A stretch of 64,000 bases of DNA, taken from assembly GCA_018902385.1 (NCBI GenBank), contig JABSSW010000011.1:496001-560000 (forward strand). The letters run 5' to 3'. The translations under genes were made by a program, and so were the position numbers. This document shows, one piece after another, positions 1 through 11,908 of the stretch. The notes beneath the pieces are model-generated. The model did not search any database and had not been told where the DNA came from. It saw only the letters and a list, made by a program, of their open reading frames with translations. Numbering within the stretch: the first letter of the stretch is position 1; every line of letters starts with the position of its first letter. The DNA comes from Physcia stellaris. Its lineage: Eukaryota; Ascomycota; Lecanoromycetes; Caliciales; Physciaceae.

Positions 1-3000
1 GTGCTCATCGCGATTTACAGGAAAGGCCCCGCGAATAACGTAATTGAAATCGAAGTCGCCTGGCTTCGCATGATGGACGTATATGGAGTTGCCCCTGGTC
101 TCAATAGTGCTAACTGACGGCCTTCTATCCATGCCGCCCATTTTCGTAATATTGCGTGCTGGTACATGAGTTACCACACGAATTTTGCATAAGTTCCATC
201 CTCTACCCAACGCTTTTGTCCATGGAACGACTCAGATATTCACTGGCCAGGTCGCTGCTGCGATCTTTTTCGACTTAATGGCGGGTATCTGATCATTTCT
301 CCTTACTCTTTCGAAATTTCCGGTCAATAGACCCATTGTAGAGGCTGGGCGATTTTATCAGATGGACATGGCTTCCATCGAGATCAAGCTAGACAAGATG
401 TGTGACGATACTATCCCGGATGAATCAGTTTGGCCTAGAACTAATCTAGCTCCAATCAACGATGTGAGGGTCTGCTGGATGACATCGTATTCTGTGATGA
501 TGATGCCTCGCGAGATCAGATCTACAAAGTGATCCTTCCTCGGCTTGTATCTCGGGTCACGAATTAAGAAATTAAGAAGTCTGATTTGGATCATGACTTC
601 CATCAGATTCTATATTTTCAGATTTCAACATCTGTCGAATGATGACCGACAGATCTCCATGTTTCAAGTGCTAGCAAAAATGTGAGAACTGGCAATTGTG
701 AGCCTCAATCCTGAGTCTATCTTTTCTTTCTAGACGACCTTTACACATCTTTCTTCTTAGTGACGGGCGCGCTTGTAGTGTTTCTGATTTCAGATAATTC
801 GATAATTCGATATGTGATTTGTTTCTGTCACCAACAGAGTAAACCCTTCAATGTCGCAAACACGCATCCGGCAATCGGAAGCACTTCGTACGATGGATCG
901 CTCTAATTAATCTTAAGTCCCTTTCCAATTTCACTCACACTGATACTTCTCGATCATACTTAATTTCTATGCCGTTATCACTCCTTTCATTCGACTCTGT
1001 ATGCTGTTGAAGACGGAATGAAGAGCGAGGAAGTGGTCGCAAGAATCTCGAAGTCGGTCACAAGAGCCCAGAAAGGAGCTTCTCGCGTGACAAAACTTTA
1101 TGATGTTTATATTGTGTTACGCAAGAGGAGGAGAATAAGATGAACAACAAATGTTCCAACAAGTGTGGTAATCTGGTTTAAATCCTTTCGACCCACAGAT
1201 CTCGTCGATCTCGCCAAGCGGTTTACTGTGTGGATGGTACGCTTTAATCAGTTCAATGTAAGCTCAGTACCCTCAGCTTCGACGCTCGAGCAACGATCGT
1301 TGAGGATCAAGCGAAGACTCAGCCAGGCGATGCTATTATCTCAAGTTCTGATTTGAGATTCATCCTGATCAACGTGAGTACACACGGAAAGATAATTGGT
1401 TCTTCTCCTTTCTCGGGACTGTTTTAGGTCGCCTCATGATACGGATCCTGACAGAAAATCGGGCAGATATAGAATATCGAACCGTTGAGCGACTCGTCGT
1501 TCTCGAGCATAATACCGATTTGCCAATATCGGAGTGGAAAATTCCCGAGCGATCATAATTGAACTGTCAGACCCACGACAGCAGCGAAAAACTCGATTAT
1601 CGGTGCGGACATGACGATATTGTCAGCCGATGGTAATACCGAGCACCGTGACACCACCACGGACTCTCATAGCCACGCACTTGCGGAGCCACAAGGACTT
1701 GCAAAGACGGTTAGCCATCACTGTGCAAGTGGGTGTTGACAGGGAGACGAAGATTATTAAAAATAAATTTCTTTATTGATTTGACAAGAGTCTTCTTCAG
1801 ATTCACCCTCTAGAAGATGAAATCGAACTACAACCCGTCTGGAAAAATGTCGCGATTTAGTTCTCCCAGGGAATGTTTCTTTCCTTAAGCTTCGTACAAT
1901 CACACAGGCTCATCGCAAACAGGCCATGTTTTTGGGCTCCGTGTTGCAGAATTCCAGAAGCTGACGAGAACGTCTTCAGTCAATTTTCTTGAAAGTTGTA
2001 CCTATCGAAAACGAATGTAAAACATCTCAGACATGTAACTGACATTTCAAGTTTGACTGTCATCATTTCGACAATCAGTTAACGTGACATGATTGCGACG
2101 TCAATTCGTTAAAAATGGATCTTATCGTAAAATTTTTTTGAAAACGGGCAGAAAAATATGAGAACTGTCATTCATATAATCTATGCGAAAGATCAAAATC
2201 GCTATAGATACATGTTTCGTGCATGCTAATATGATATAGACTTTCTATATTTCGAGAGCGAATAGCAAGTCTCTCATCATTGCAAGATTCGATCATTATC
2301 GATATGTCTGACAACAGATCATATTGATTATATATTCCGCGTCTCCAACGATCTAAGAACGCGACATCAAGGAGAAAAACCCACAATGACAAAAGTGAGC
2401 TAAGGGTCGTTTCGGTCACTATTCCGCCTAATATCCTTGCCGATAGTTATATACCTGCCCCATACTTTAGTATTTTGGTAGAGCCTTAGCACTGAGACTA
2501 TCTACTTGTACATGCCAGGTTTGCAACCACCGCTACATACATGATGTCCTTCTAGAAGATGAACACACCTGGCGGAGAATGGAATTTACCGCTTGCTGCG
2601 CGATGGGGGCCTGCACATCATGTTGGAGGCCGTTTCAAGAGACAGGGAGAAGCACGTCAACTACGTTGGGGGATCGATGCACGCCCACTCTCACGAACGA
2701 TTTGCATGATCAAGTAATTGTCACATATCCGGCAATGAGGACCTCCCAGTAATCATGTCATCCAGACGTTCGACACCATAGCATTCTGAATACACTCGTA
2801 GAAAGATCGACACGTTTAAAATGGGACGATGTCTTGATGATTTTACCGCTGGCGCTGGAGATACTCACATCAAAACTGAGAAAGCGGCTTGTCCAAATTC
2901 TGTTCTCCCCTTACTGCTTATTGCCTGTTTATCATGTTTAGTTCTCTTCTTCTCTCATTACATTTGCTTCTTCAGCTCTTCGATCCAACTTTCGGCCCAA

Positions 3001-3978
3001 GTCGCTGCTCATCTGTCAATACTCTTCTCCTTATGTCCATTTCCGAGTTGAAATTGACATCAGCTGCAACAGAACATGCTGCCTTGCGACCATCAAGTTT
3101 CGAGTCAAGTTATCAAGACCGGAGTTGACTAAAATTCTCAGGGCTGATGCAGCTAATTCCGCCAGCTTTTAGAATTCTTTTCATGTCATCCTACTCACAC
3201 GTGCTGCAAAATCAGCCTCAGCAAAAACGCTCTGGGAAGCATGGGAGGACATTGCTTACAAGACCCGCCGACTTTTGTAGTGCCGCAATTTTTTGAGGCG
3301 AACAAATGGGTCACCAAATTCCTATGCAACTGCGCGTGTCTCTGGCGAAGTTGTTTAGAAAAAAAAAACCTGTCTGAGTTGTTCTCGGAGGTGTTGTACC
3401 CTATGTCATGTTCGGAAGTAGCAGCAAATGGTCGAGAGATTGTCATTGTTGCATATCGCGGCACATTCTGTACATGTTCGTCCATTTCGAGCCAAAACAT
3501 TGCTAGTTCAGCTTTTATGTCTTTATATTCAGACCTTTACGACTTAACAGCAGAGGTCATCTTTATGGCAAATGAGAACAAGTGATCAGATCAGCCGCTT
3601 CAGTGTGCTAGGAAAGGCAAACTTTTCCTCTACCGACAAACTTGTCCATCCGAACGGACGTCTCAAGAAACTCTCATGAATCTAAAGGGGGGTGAGGCTC
3701 TACCCCATAGAGACGGATGGTTCCTCTCTGATTTCTACCCAAGCTTCATTAGAAAAGGAGCAGCTTGGGTGACCTGTCTGGATACTGGAGGTCTCCCCTC
3801 CTTACCTCTTCCACCTACATGCCAATACCAATGAACACATTTTAGCTATCTGACTTGCATCGTGCAATGACCGGTTTCTTAACGGGGGTTGAATTTGTAT
3901 CTTAGTAGGCTGTTACTGAGCACCCAGGATAAGATGTACCATTGTGAGTAAGCTGACCAGGAAGAACCATGTCCGTAG
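1..3978. other. Gene-free or unresolved stretch
   Basis: I see no reading frame with recognisable motifs or a convincing exon chain here. Base composition is ordinary and there is no terminal-repeat structure that I could find. Short open frames at 358-603 (minus) and 3241-3585 (plus) have no recognisable features. Confidence 0.5.
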
Positions 3979-5561
3979 ATGCCGCCAAAGCAGAACGCCT
4001 CAATGTTCTCTGCGTTCGCAGATGCGGGTCTGCAGCCCCAATTCATTATGAAGCAGATCAACGTTCCCAAGAAATCACAGAAGCGCAAAGCAGAAGACGA
4101 TGCTCCATCTGCAACACATGGGAAAGTCGATGCAAAGGAAGAGGTAAGTGATCAGCTTTTGCCTTCGCACAGTACTAATCGCTAGTAAAGAACGCGAGGT
4201 TCAAACAAGCTGTTGCTCACCTGAAACAGCATGCCCCTCATCTCGCGGGTAACGACAAACCCGCAGAGCCCCTCTGACATTGAGCTTATCTGTAGTCTTG
4301 AATGTCAGGCCAGTCACGGGAGTATCATCACCAAGAGTGAGGCTGGGGTTGGAGACGTTGCTAGTTCGTGCGCTCTGTGGACAGGGAAGAAGCTTGTGAC
4401 GGGGACAACATCACTTACCATTTGCCCGAGCTCGCGGCCTCTGACCGGGAGGCTCATCACGCCATAAGGAGCGTGCCAACTAGCCAGGAGTTTGTCCAAC
4501 AGTACCAGGAACAAATAAGACAAGCTATCAGTGACGCTTCTACCCTTGCAGCCCCAATGCCAGAGGTAGCCTCTAAGAAGAAAACCAACCGCGCGCCTAG
4601 GAGGCGTTCATCCAAATCGGGGTCTCAGGACCAACGAATCAAACTAACTTCCCAATGTTGAGCCGTTAGGCTCTCAACCTCCCAGTCCAACATCCTATTC
4701 CGCGAGTGACAACAACCTTCGGGCACATCCAACCATCATCCCGAAACCATCAAACGACCTTGCAACGCCTCCATTGAAACGAAAGCTATCTGGTTTGCAG
4801 ACGTCTGAAGATCTTTGGTTTCGTCGTCTTTCAAGCGACTATGAAGAGGATGTTAGTGGCAAATTGCATTCCTGAGTCTTTTCTCTTTGTAAACTGGGTG
4901 CGGAAGAGACATGTCTTGCAGCCCAACGCTTGTTAGGGATCAGTACATTGACTTCGATCTGCGTCTAGGGAAGTCGCTGGCCAATCTCGAAGTAACGTTG
5001 CCGAACGGGCACCGGCAAAAAGTCCATGCTTGGCTCAGAGCTCGAAGAACAGGAAAGTTCTCGTGATTATCCCTGACAGACCTCACCTCCCCACCATCCA
5101 ATTACTCCATTCAGAAGGACCTGAACCCAAGCGGAGAGCCTCATATTCAACCTTCTTAGCATCAGTTGTCCTTTTTCAAATGCAGGAAACTCGAATAGGG
5201 TTGGTGAGCTGCTCGAAGAACAGAGCAGTTGACTGTTCATCAAACATCAATAAGAAACTCCTACCATTTACTATCGAACTCAGAGGACCAGCAAGAAACC
5301 CCAAAGCCAAATCAAAGAGCTACCCAGCCAAAAAGTCATGTACGGAGACTGGATGAGATTCAATATTACATTTTATGCTATGGCAATGTTCAGCTTCACC
5401 TTATTGTAGATCGCGAGAAATGTCTTGCTCGAAATTCAGATCAAGCCAGCATATTCTGGCCCGATTTGAGACTTTACAAGATCCATCCAGCTTTCATCAT
5501 ACCTGCACAAGCGATCCTAGCTAACACAATCTTTGAGAATTCGGACTATACCATCGTGTGA
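3979..5561 (+). pseudogene. Unrecognised multi-exon gene, probably decayed
   Basis: I do not recognise the family. A plausible start at 3979 opens a basic, Lys-rich N-terminus with an NLS-like KKSQKRK, followed by a likely intron (donor GTAAGT at 4143, acceptor just before 4191). Further coding-like stretches lie in different frames: about 4368-4661 (Gln-rich helix, then a KKKTNRAPRRR-type basic patch), 4673-4876 (Pro/Ser-rich, ending in an acidic SDYEEDVSG segment), about 4951-5056 (FDLRLGKSLANLEV region) and 5229-5561. Joining them needs frame changes that I cannot all explain by introns. A nuclear protein is possible from the basic patches only. Either a many-exon gene or a decaying one; the boundaries are uncertain. 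Confidence 0.35.
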
Positions 5562-6620
5562 GATCAGCAGAATTATCAACTGTGAGCTGACAAAGTGGTA
5601 CTAATCAGAGCGACCCTTTTGTCAGTGACGACGACAGACTCAGACTGACTGTTCAATGACCTCCCAAGTGATATGGTGTATTTCCTGGATTTCTCTGTTT
5701 TTCCCTTCCCTTCTCCCTTCAGCTACGATGGAGCATATGACGATAAGTCACACTCGTTTTTGTCTTCTTTACGCATATTTCAAGCACATTTACTTGTACC
5801 GTTTGTAATCTGCTCGAGATCATGGCTAATGAGGAGAGTGGCAACGGAGTAAAGTTCATGCGCGATCTCCCACTGTAATCAATCGTGGAGAATATTGGCC
5901 CTCCCCATCCTTCTCAATCGATCCCAAGAGCAACAACAGCAACACCAGTCCGGTCGGTTTCGTACGTATCTCAGAGTGTCTCTCTCTGTTTGAGATTTCC
6001 GGACGCAGGGAAGCGGCATGTCGCACCGACGTTTATTATTTGAAAACAGAACGTAGTGGTCTCTCTTTCCGCTCTTCGAATTTGGCGCTGACGGCTTCAA
6101 AATTCGTGGTTGTGCGGAGGTCGATAAAGGCAGATCTTCTATCTATTTACCTTACTTCCAGTCCTCATTCTGCGTTTTGCATTTAATTCCTTGCACAAAC
6201 GTCAAAAATTCTTGAAAAGGTTAAGACTGAGATGCCGATACAGATGCACTTTCATAATCAAGTCAGCCGCAATCATCCTCAATCCATGATTTTACAGCCA
6301 AAATTCACTGTGCTCACAGCAATAGGCAAAGAACGAACTTTATTCACCTCTCATCTTGCCTCACTAATCACTTTGGATTCTTCATAACTTAACTGGATAT
6401 AACGAAGACTAAATCTGAGCATCTAATGGTTGTCCTTCTTGAAACCGTCGGCCGACACATAGCCTATTATGAGCTTTTAGGAGTAGAGGCAACTGTTCGA
6501 GATAAATTCTATCTTGCTTCAAATTCTTAGCTGTAGATGAAGAATGAGAAGGCTTGGTGTGAAGTCATCTGAAGTTTTCTCTCTTTCTTCTCCAGTGTAA
6601 AATCAATCTCTACGATAATC
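5562..6620. other. Intergenic, nothing recognised
   Basis: No supported gene. The final ~100 bases before 6621 are pyrimidine-rich, as is common in fungal leaders. Confidence 0.45.
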
Positions 6621-7747
6621 ATGAACACAATCACCAGCACCACCTCTCCTACCAGGAGGAAGGGAGGAAAACTCTCTACGGCAGAAGGCAAGAAGGGTGT
6701 ACAATTTGTTGAGCAGATAGAGGAAGTGAACCATGTTCAGGGTGTGGCGAAAGACAATGCGTTTAATAACCCTCGACCAAACTCACCACGACGACCTACG
6801 ATTGAACCGAAGAACCTTTACAAGCGCATGGAGCGCCTTGCCGAGATCTCACGAAATGACTCCAAGCCATCGCCTCACGAGTTTCGCCCCACCTCAAGTC
6901 TCACTCCTACCTCTCCTACACCTCTTACTTCTCCTCCTTTTACTCTTCCTGCCTCTCTCGCGAGAGCAGGACCAGTTGTATCCGGTATATGAAATTTCCT
7001 TGATAGATTCAAGTATCGATCAAGGAGAGCAAACCGGCAGGCTAGACACCGTTGGCGGTGAGGAAAAACCGAGGAAACGACTTTACTAACACAGTATCTG
7101 AGCAAGTCAACTGAGAATACCACTATGGATGCCTTTCTCTAAGAATTGGAGGACAAGAAGGAGATCTGGTGAAATATCTCGCCACTATGGTGGCCAGCAG
7201 CAATTCAGCTTACGAGCTCGAGCGGGTACGGGTAGTTTCCGCCCTCCTTTTCTAACAATCCCCATCCTCCTGCTAGTTGCCGTGTACTGTCCTACCGAGA
7301 CGAATCCAAGAGGCTGCTCTCTGAATATCGAGACATCCAGAAGCTCATACTTCTGTAAGCGGAGTCATTTTCGGTCTTTTTATCATCTCGCACTTCCTCG
7401 AGGCAAAGAAGCTAAGACCTTGCCCCGGACATGTCTCGAATGGTCAGCCTATATGGCGCAAAGTGACCGATGTGAACACCAAGGGTGTCCCTGGAACTGA
7501 GTGTAACTTCAGTACTATGGCCAGAACCTTCTTGCTCCTACTCTCGGAGCCGCGGTCGCGAAAGCGGGCTTCCACGCAACTGCCTTGGCCAGAGCCAGAA
7601 AGCAAGAAAGGGAAGACAAGCCGATAGACTACAGTCCAATCGAAGCCCCGTCACAACATCGATTCGAACTTTGTGGTGTCTGAGGCCGAAGACGGATCCG
7701 GCTTCAGCATCGGTGAGATTGAGACGAATCAGAATCTTGTCACCTGA
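6621..7747 (+). CDS. Hypothetical multi-exon protein, family unknown
   Basis: The ATG at 6621 starts a basic, Ser/Pro/Thr-rich N-terminal region (PTRRKGGKLS near residues 10-20, later a long TS/P-rich stretch) that runs open to 6992. Downstream coding-like pieces appear in different frames, as expected for exons: about 7151-7210 (helical, ending NSAYELER before a GTACGG donor), about 7276-7350 (a charged helix with YRDESKRLLSEYRDIQKL) ending at a GTAAGC donor, about 7441-7628, and an acidic C-terminal piece near 7690-7747 ending in TGA. The charged helix suggests a short coiled coil. I recognise no domain and cannot fix every splice site, so the internal structure is tentative. It could be partly degenerate. 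Confidence 0.4.
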
Positions 7748-9052
7748 CGTCAAAATCGGCACTTAGGAGGGTGTAGCGAGCCGACGCATCACAGGCGGAC
7801 TTCTTAGCTTTGGCTTGCACAAAACTCATCTTATCTCTCGATTTTGAAGGAAGCCTTAACTGTCCGGTTTGACAGTGAATGTTGATTCTCTGCGGATATT
7901 GCGAAGACGATGGCCCGACACGCGATTCATCCTGGCCATGCGTGAGACTTTTCACACGCTTTGATTTAATGCTGGTATTAAGCAAATATCTACAAATCAT
8001 GACTTCAAAGTTCGGATTGCGAGTGGATGGCTTTGGATAGAACTGGGCATCTTCTGTGGCATTTTCAATCTGGATGAGATATTGGCTCAGAGCTTATTAT
8101 CATCCGATCAGCGGCGCCCGCATTGTCGTCATTCTGTCGACTGGTGGGAATATCTGATGTGGAGTAGACTGCAGGACAAGGCTGTCTATTGAGGGGGTTG
8201 TGATGCCATGCTGGGAGGAAAGGGTCGCAACGATTACTGATGAAGCCAGTAGTGCTCTGTTTGAGGCATTTCTCTCTGTTTCAAGCATTCGGGAACGATT
8301 AGAGTTGGGATGGCCGGTCCCGTGATAAATCTTCTGACTTTGATCTCACTCAAAAGCCCAGAAGACATGGGTCGACAAACATGCTCAAAGCACGAGCTCG
8401 AAACGTGACTTTTGAATTTTCACCTGCCGAGCCAGATGATACCCCAAATTATTTCTCCGCTGACCAATGTATTAGTTCAAACGTTAATTAGCCGGGTTCC
8501 TCTAAAAACATACCTAGACGGTCCCGGAAGCATCCGGCCGGTCTAGGGGTGGCTTACCTTATCTGGGTCGCACTGTCAAATGCTGGAAAAGTCAATTCAG
8601 GTGAACTTTGTGGATCCAGTCAGCAGGTAGGTGAAAGTCTCACATGGTCTTTCCCACTCGGATAGTTGGTCGTATGACCATCCCCAAACCTCACTCACGC
8701 TTGGCATCAGCGGAAAGACTGGAAGCTCAGACATCAAAAGAAGTCCTTTTGAAAGCTCACCGAGGGGATTCGCCGATTTGGATCGAACTTGTAAGCGTTC
8801 GATGACCGTTGAAACTTGTATATAATCCCCAGCTCTCCCCTTCAATAGGAGAATTGTTTCCTCACGACGAACATCAGATAGGCAAAATCAGTTCATCAGT
8901 ATCTCCACTTTTCTGTCTTCGCCATTTCCATATATCATTTTTGGGCCCATCTCCTGTCAGCATCTCCACCTATCATCGAGTCTTTCATTTATCATTCACC
9001 TTCTCACATACTAATAAGATTACCTTCACGACTCAGGTCACCTTAACCAAAT
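7748..9052. other. Intergenic, nothing recognised
   Basis: No convincing coding signal. A pyrimidine-rich leader-like stretch at about 8890-9050 precedes the gene at 9053. Confidence 0.5.
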
Positions 9053-10109
9053 ATGAGCAAAGCCATCGGTACAGTTGGTGCCAGCCTCGGCATTATCTGG
9101 TTCAATGAGGTCCATTTCGCCCCATCCATGGCAGAATCTTCCGCGATGCGCGTAGCCGTCGGTCTGAACAATGACTTGGCAGGAGGTTCGACCTTCAGTG
9201 GCGATGCACCAGACGTCCGAGTGTTCAACGAACATGGTGACTTCATTGCTATTAACAACACTGGTCTACATATAGGCGAAGGGGGTTTCATCGATATCTA
9301 TATTGAACAACACAACACGCAGCAACCAACCTATGGTCTATTGTCAGGTAATGAGGGAATATGTATTGCGTACGTTACGCAAACGTGGCCTGACCAACAG
9401 AATTATGGCTGGGTTGGAAACTGGGGTAGAGATTGCGGCGTACCATGGTATGTATTGGGATGAAAACCATCTCGCGATCGCAATACAATTGACGCACTCG
9501 TGTAATGCAGGTACTACTCCCAGGTCTACCTCGACAACCATCTCGTGGACTGTACCTGGCTTGATAACGATGGGACCGCGACTTACGTCACGGGGATCAA
9601 AATACATTTCCCCGAATTCAACGACCAAGGCGAAGGTTTCGTTTCAAATTCAACAGATTAGTGAGTGTGCACCTATACTTAATTGGCCCCAACTGCCCTG
9701 TCTGGCATATGGCTTACCCAGGTCTTACAGCTACTGCACAAACACGCCAGTACTGGAATTTAACTCCGAACCTGATCCCAAGGGCATAAGTTTTTGGACT
9801 GGTGAAATTACTCCTCCCCTAGAGCGCCGCTCTACCTTCGTCCCACGGAAGATGAGCCATCGTCTCCAGAAAAGCCGCCACGCCACACACAGTGCGACCA
9901 AGCTCTGTGAAAGCGCAACTTCTTCCGGACCTGACTTTGTGTCTTACGAGGAAGGCAAGTTCTGCGATATGGACACTAGGACAATCTGGCCCCTTTGCGA
10001 GACTGAGAGCGATCGAGAATGTTTCGATGTCGACGCCGGGGACTTTAGAGTCGAAGTCTCGGCTTTGGCGGGGGCGAAGAACTATACGAGGGTCGGGGAA
10101 TGGGCGTGA
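9053..10109 (+). CDS. Conserved-looking fungal protein of unknown function, three exons
   Basis: Exons 9053-9447, 9511-9661 and 9731-10109 fit GT-AG splicing (donors GTATGT and GTGAGT), giving about 307 residues if one base is discounted. The first exon is Gly- and aromatic-rich (WPDQQNYGWVGNWGRDCG near residues 108-125). The second continues WYYSQVYLDNHLVDCTW, and the third begins YYCTNTP. Several Cys residues (CG, DCTW, YCTN, KFCD, LCET, ECFD) suggest disulphides, but no clear cleavable signal peptide is visible; a short hydrophobic patch (ASLGIIWF) lies near residues 10-17. The A run at 9599-9603 shifts the frame by one inside exon 2: with four As the sequence reads IKIHFPEFNDQGEG, with five it does not. 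I do not recognise a named family. Confidence 0.6.
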
Positions 10110-11291
10110 TAAGTGTATTGTTGCGATTCATAGCTTAGCACGAAGTAGTGATATCATGTTTAATCCTGTACCAACTCATTAACTAATGTCCAAGACAAGG
10201 TTTCAAACGAAAATGGAAGGCAACTTCCCCTTAGTTTACATCCTCATTCTTCACGTCTAGTCATACCTTTGCCCATCTCATCTACCCGGAATCATGAGTA
10301 GCCTAGTCCACGGTGAACAACGAAGTCTTTTTTGTAAGAGCCTGGACCGGATGATGCCACCGCCCAAATCGGCGTTGCAGGCAAGGATAATATAGTGGCG
10401 ATTAGAGGCATCGCACGGAGCACCTCTAACTCCTAACGCTCTCATATTTCAGTCCATGTCCCACAGAATAATGAGCATGGCGTCAGTTGATCTCAATAAG
10501 GGAACTCGATGAGAGATTCACCGTCAAGTGTGATTCGCCCGAGCCAGATCTGCCAAGAATGACGAAAATGTCTCCCAGTAAAATTGCCCGTTGGTAGAAT
10601 AAGTTTGGCGCCTTTCGCAATCGGTTTGGATTATGATATGCCACGCTTTACTCTGCAATGCTCATTGGCCCGCTTGAAGAGCAGGGAAATAATTGCCGAG
10701 GTGTGAAACCAGTACTAATATGCATGCAGCTAAACCTTGCATAGAAGGATTCTGGATAGCAGCGTGGCAGCACACCGTTATCTTGCACCAGGCCGGATCG
10801 AGCACATCGCTGTTCATAAAGCATCCAGATCTTTGATCCCGTGTGCGAAAGGCCAATGGACTCTTTTTCAGAGACTTCTTTGATACATGTAATGTAAACT
10901 CGCGATTTCGGCTTTACGTTCATACCGACCTATCTGTGGGACTCAAGCTGTCAGGCTGACTTTGACCACAACAAGATAACATCGCCGTGAAACTTCATGT
11001 GCCAGAGACTATTTTTGTATCATATCTGATCAAGATTCAAGTTCAAACCATTCAATGCAGTGACAAAATGTGGCCGGAGTCGCTTATTCCATCTGGCCAT
11101 GGACGCATTTAAGTGTTTCGGGCCAAATTCATTCATGCAAGGTCAGACAGAGGTGGTCGGAAAAAATCTCCGTCTTCTGAAGTCAGAGACCGCATTCCTT
11201 TTTTGCAACATTTAACTTGAAGACGCTCTAATCACGGCATTGCGTTCTGTATGATACGTCAATATAAATCTCATTTTCTCAACATGATGGA
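10110..11291. other. Intergenic next to the transposon, nothing recognised
   Basis: Ordinary composition up to the target duplication at 11292. No supported gene. Confidence 0.5.
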
Positions 11292-11299
11292 TATATCAA
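11292..11299. repeat. Left target-site duplication TATATCAA
   Basis: Eight bases immediately outside the left inverted repeat, identical to 14060-14067. Confidence 0.85.
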
Positions 11300-11377
11300 G
11301 ATAATCGATATTCACATTTATCATTTCGATAAACACATTTGCAAATTCGATATACACATTTTCAAAATTTTAATTTT
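11300..11377 (+). repeat. Left terminal inverted repeat of the MULE (78 bp)
   Basis: Starts GATAATCGATATTCACAT and matches the reverse complement of 13982-14059 without a mismatch; the match breaks at position 11378. The repeat contains no CC, CT, AG or GG dinucleotide. Confidence 0.92.
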
Positions 11378-11908
11378 CGAATAATGTTCGAATTTTTCAT
11401 TCGAAAATTTGCAAAATTTTTATTCGTCATATCATGTTGCAAAAATTTCGAATTCGAACGATTCAACATTCATTGAAAATTGTTTTATTTACAAAAAATG
11501 AAAATCATTTAATATAATGAAACGATCATTTTTTTTGAATTTATTAATATATTCAATCATTTTTGTTTTTTTTGTTATTATGTTTGTCGTCGTCAAATTT
11601 TTCGTCATTGTTTTCGAAATTTTCGAAATCGTTGTCGTTTTTTTCGTTTTTTTCGTTATCGTTAAATATTTCGATAAAATGATCGATGATTTTGTTTTTA
11701 ATCGCAATCGTATTTTTTTCGTTTTTCGCGATCGTCATTTTCACGATTTTCGCGATTTTTTTTTTCGAAATTTTCGTTCGTTCGTAATTTTTTTTTCACG
11801 TGTAATCATTTTGATTCGTTTGTAACGAATTTTCATTATTTGTTTCACGATTTCGAAATTCGAAACGTCACGTTTCGTAAATTTGACGATTTTTTTTTTC
11901 AATTTTTG

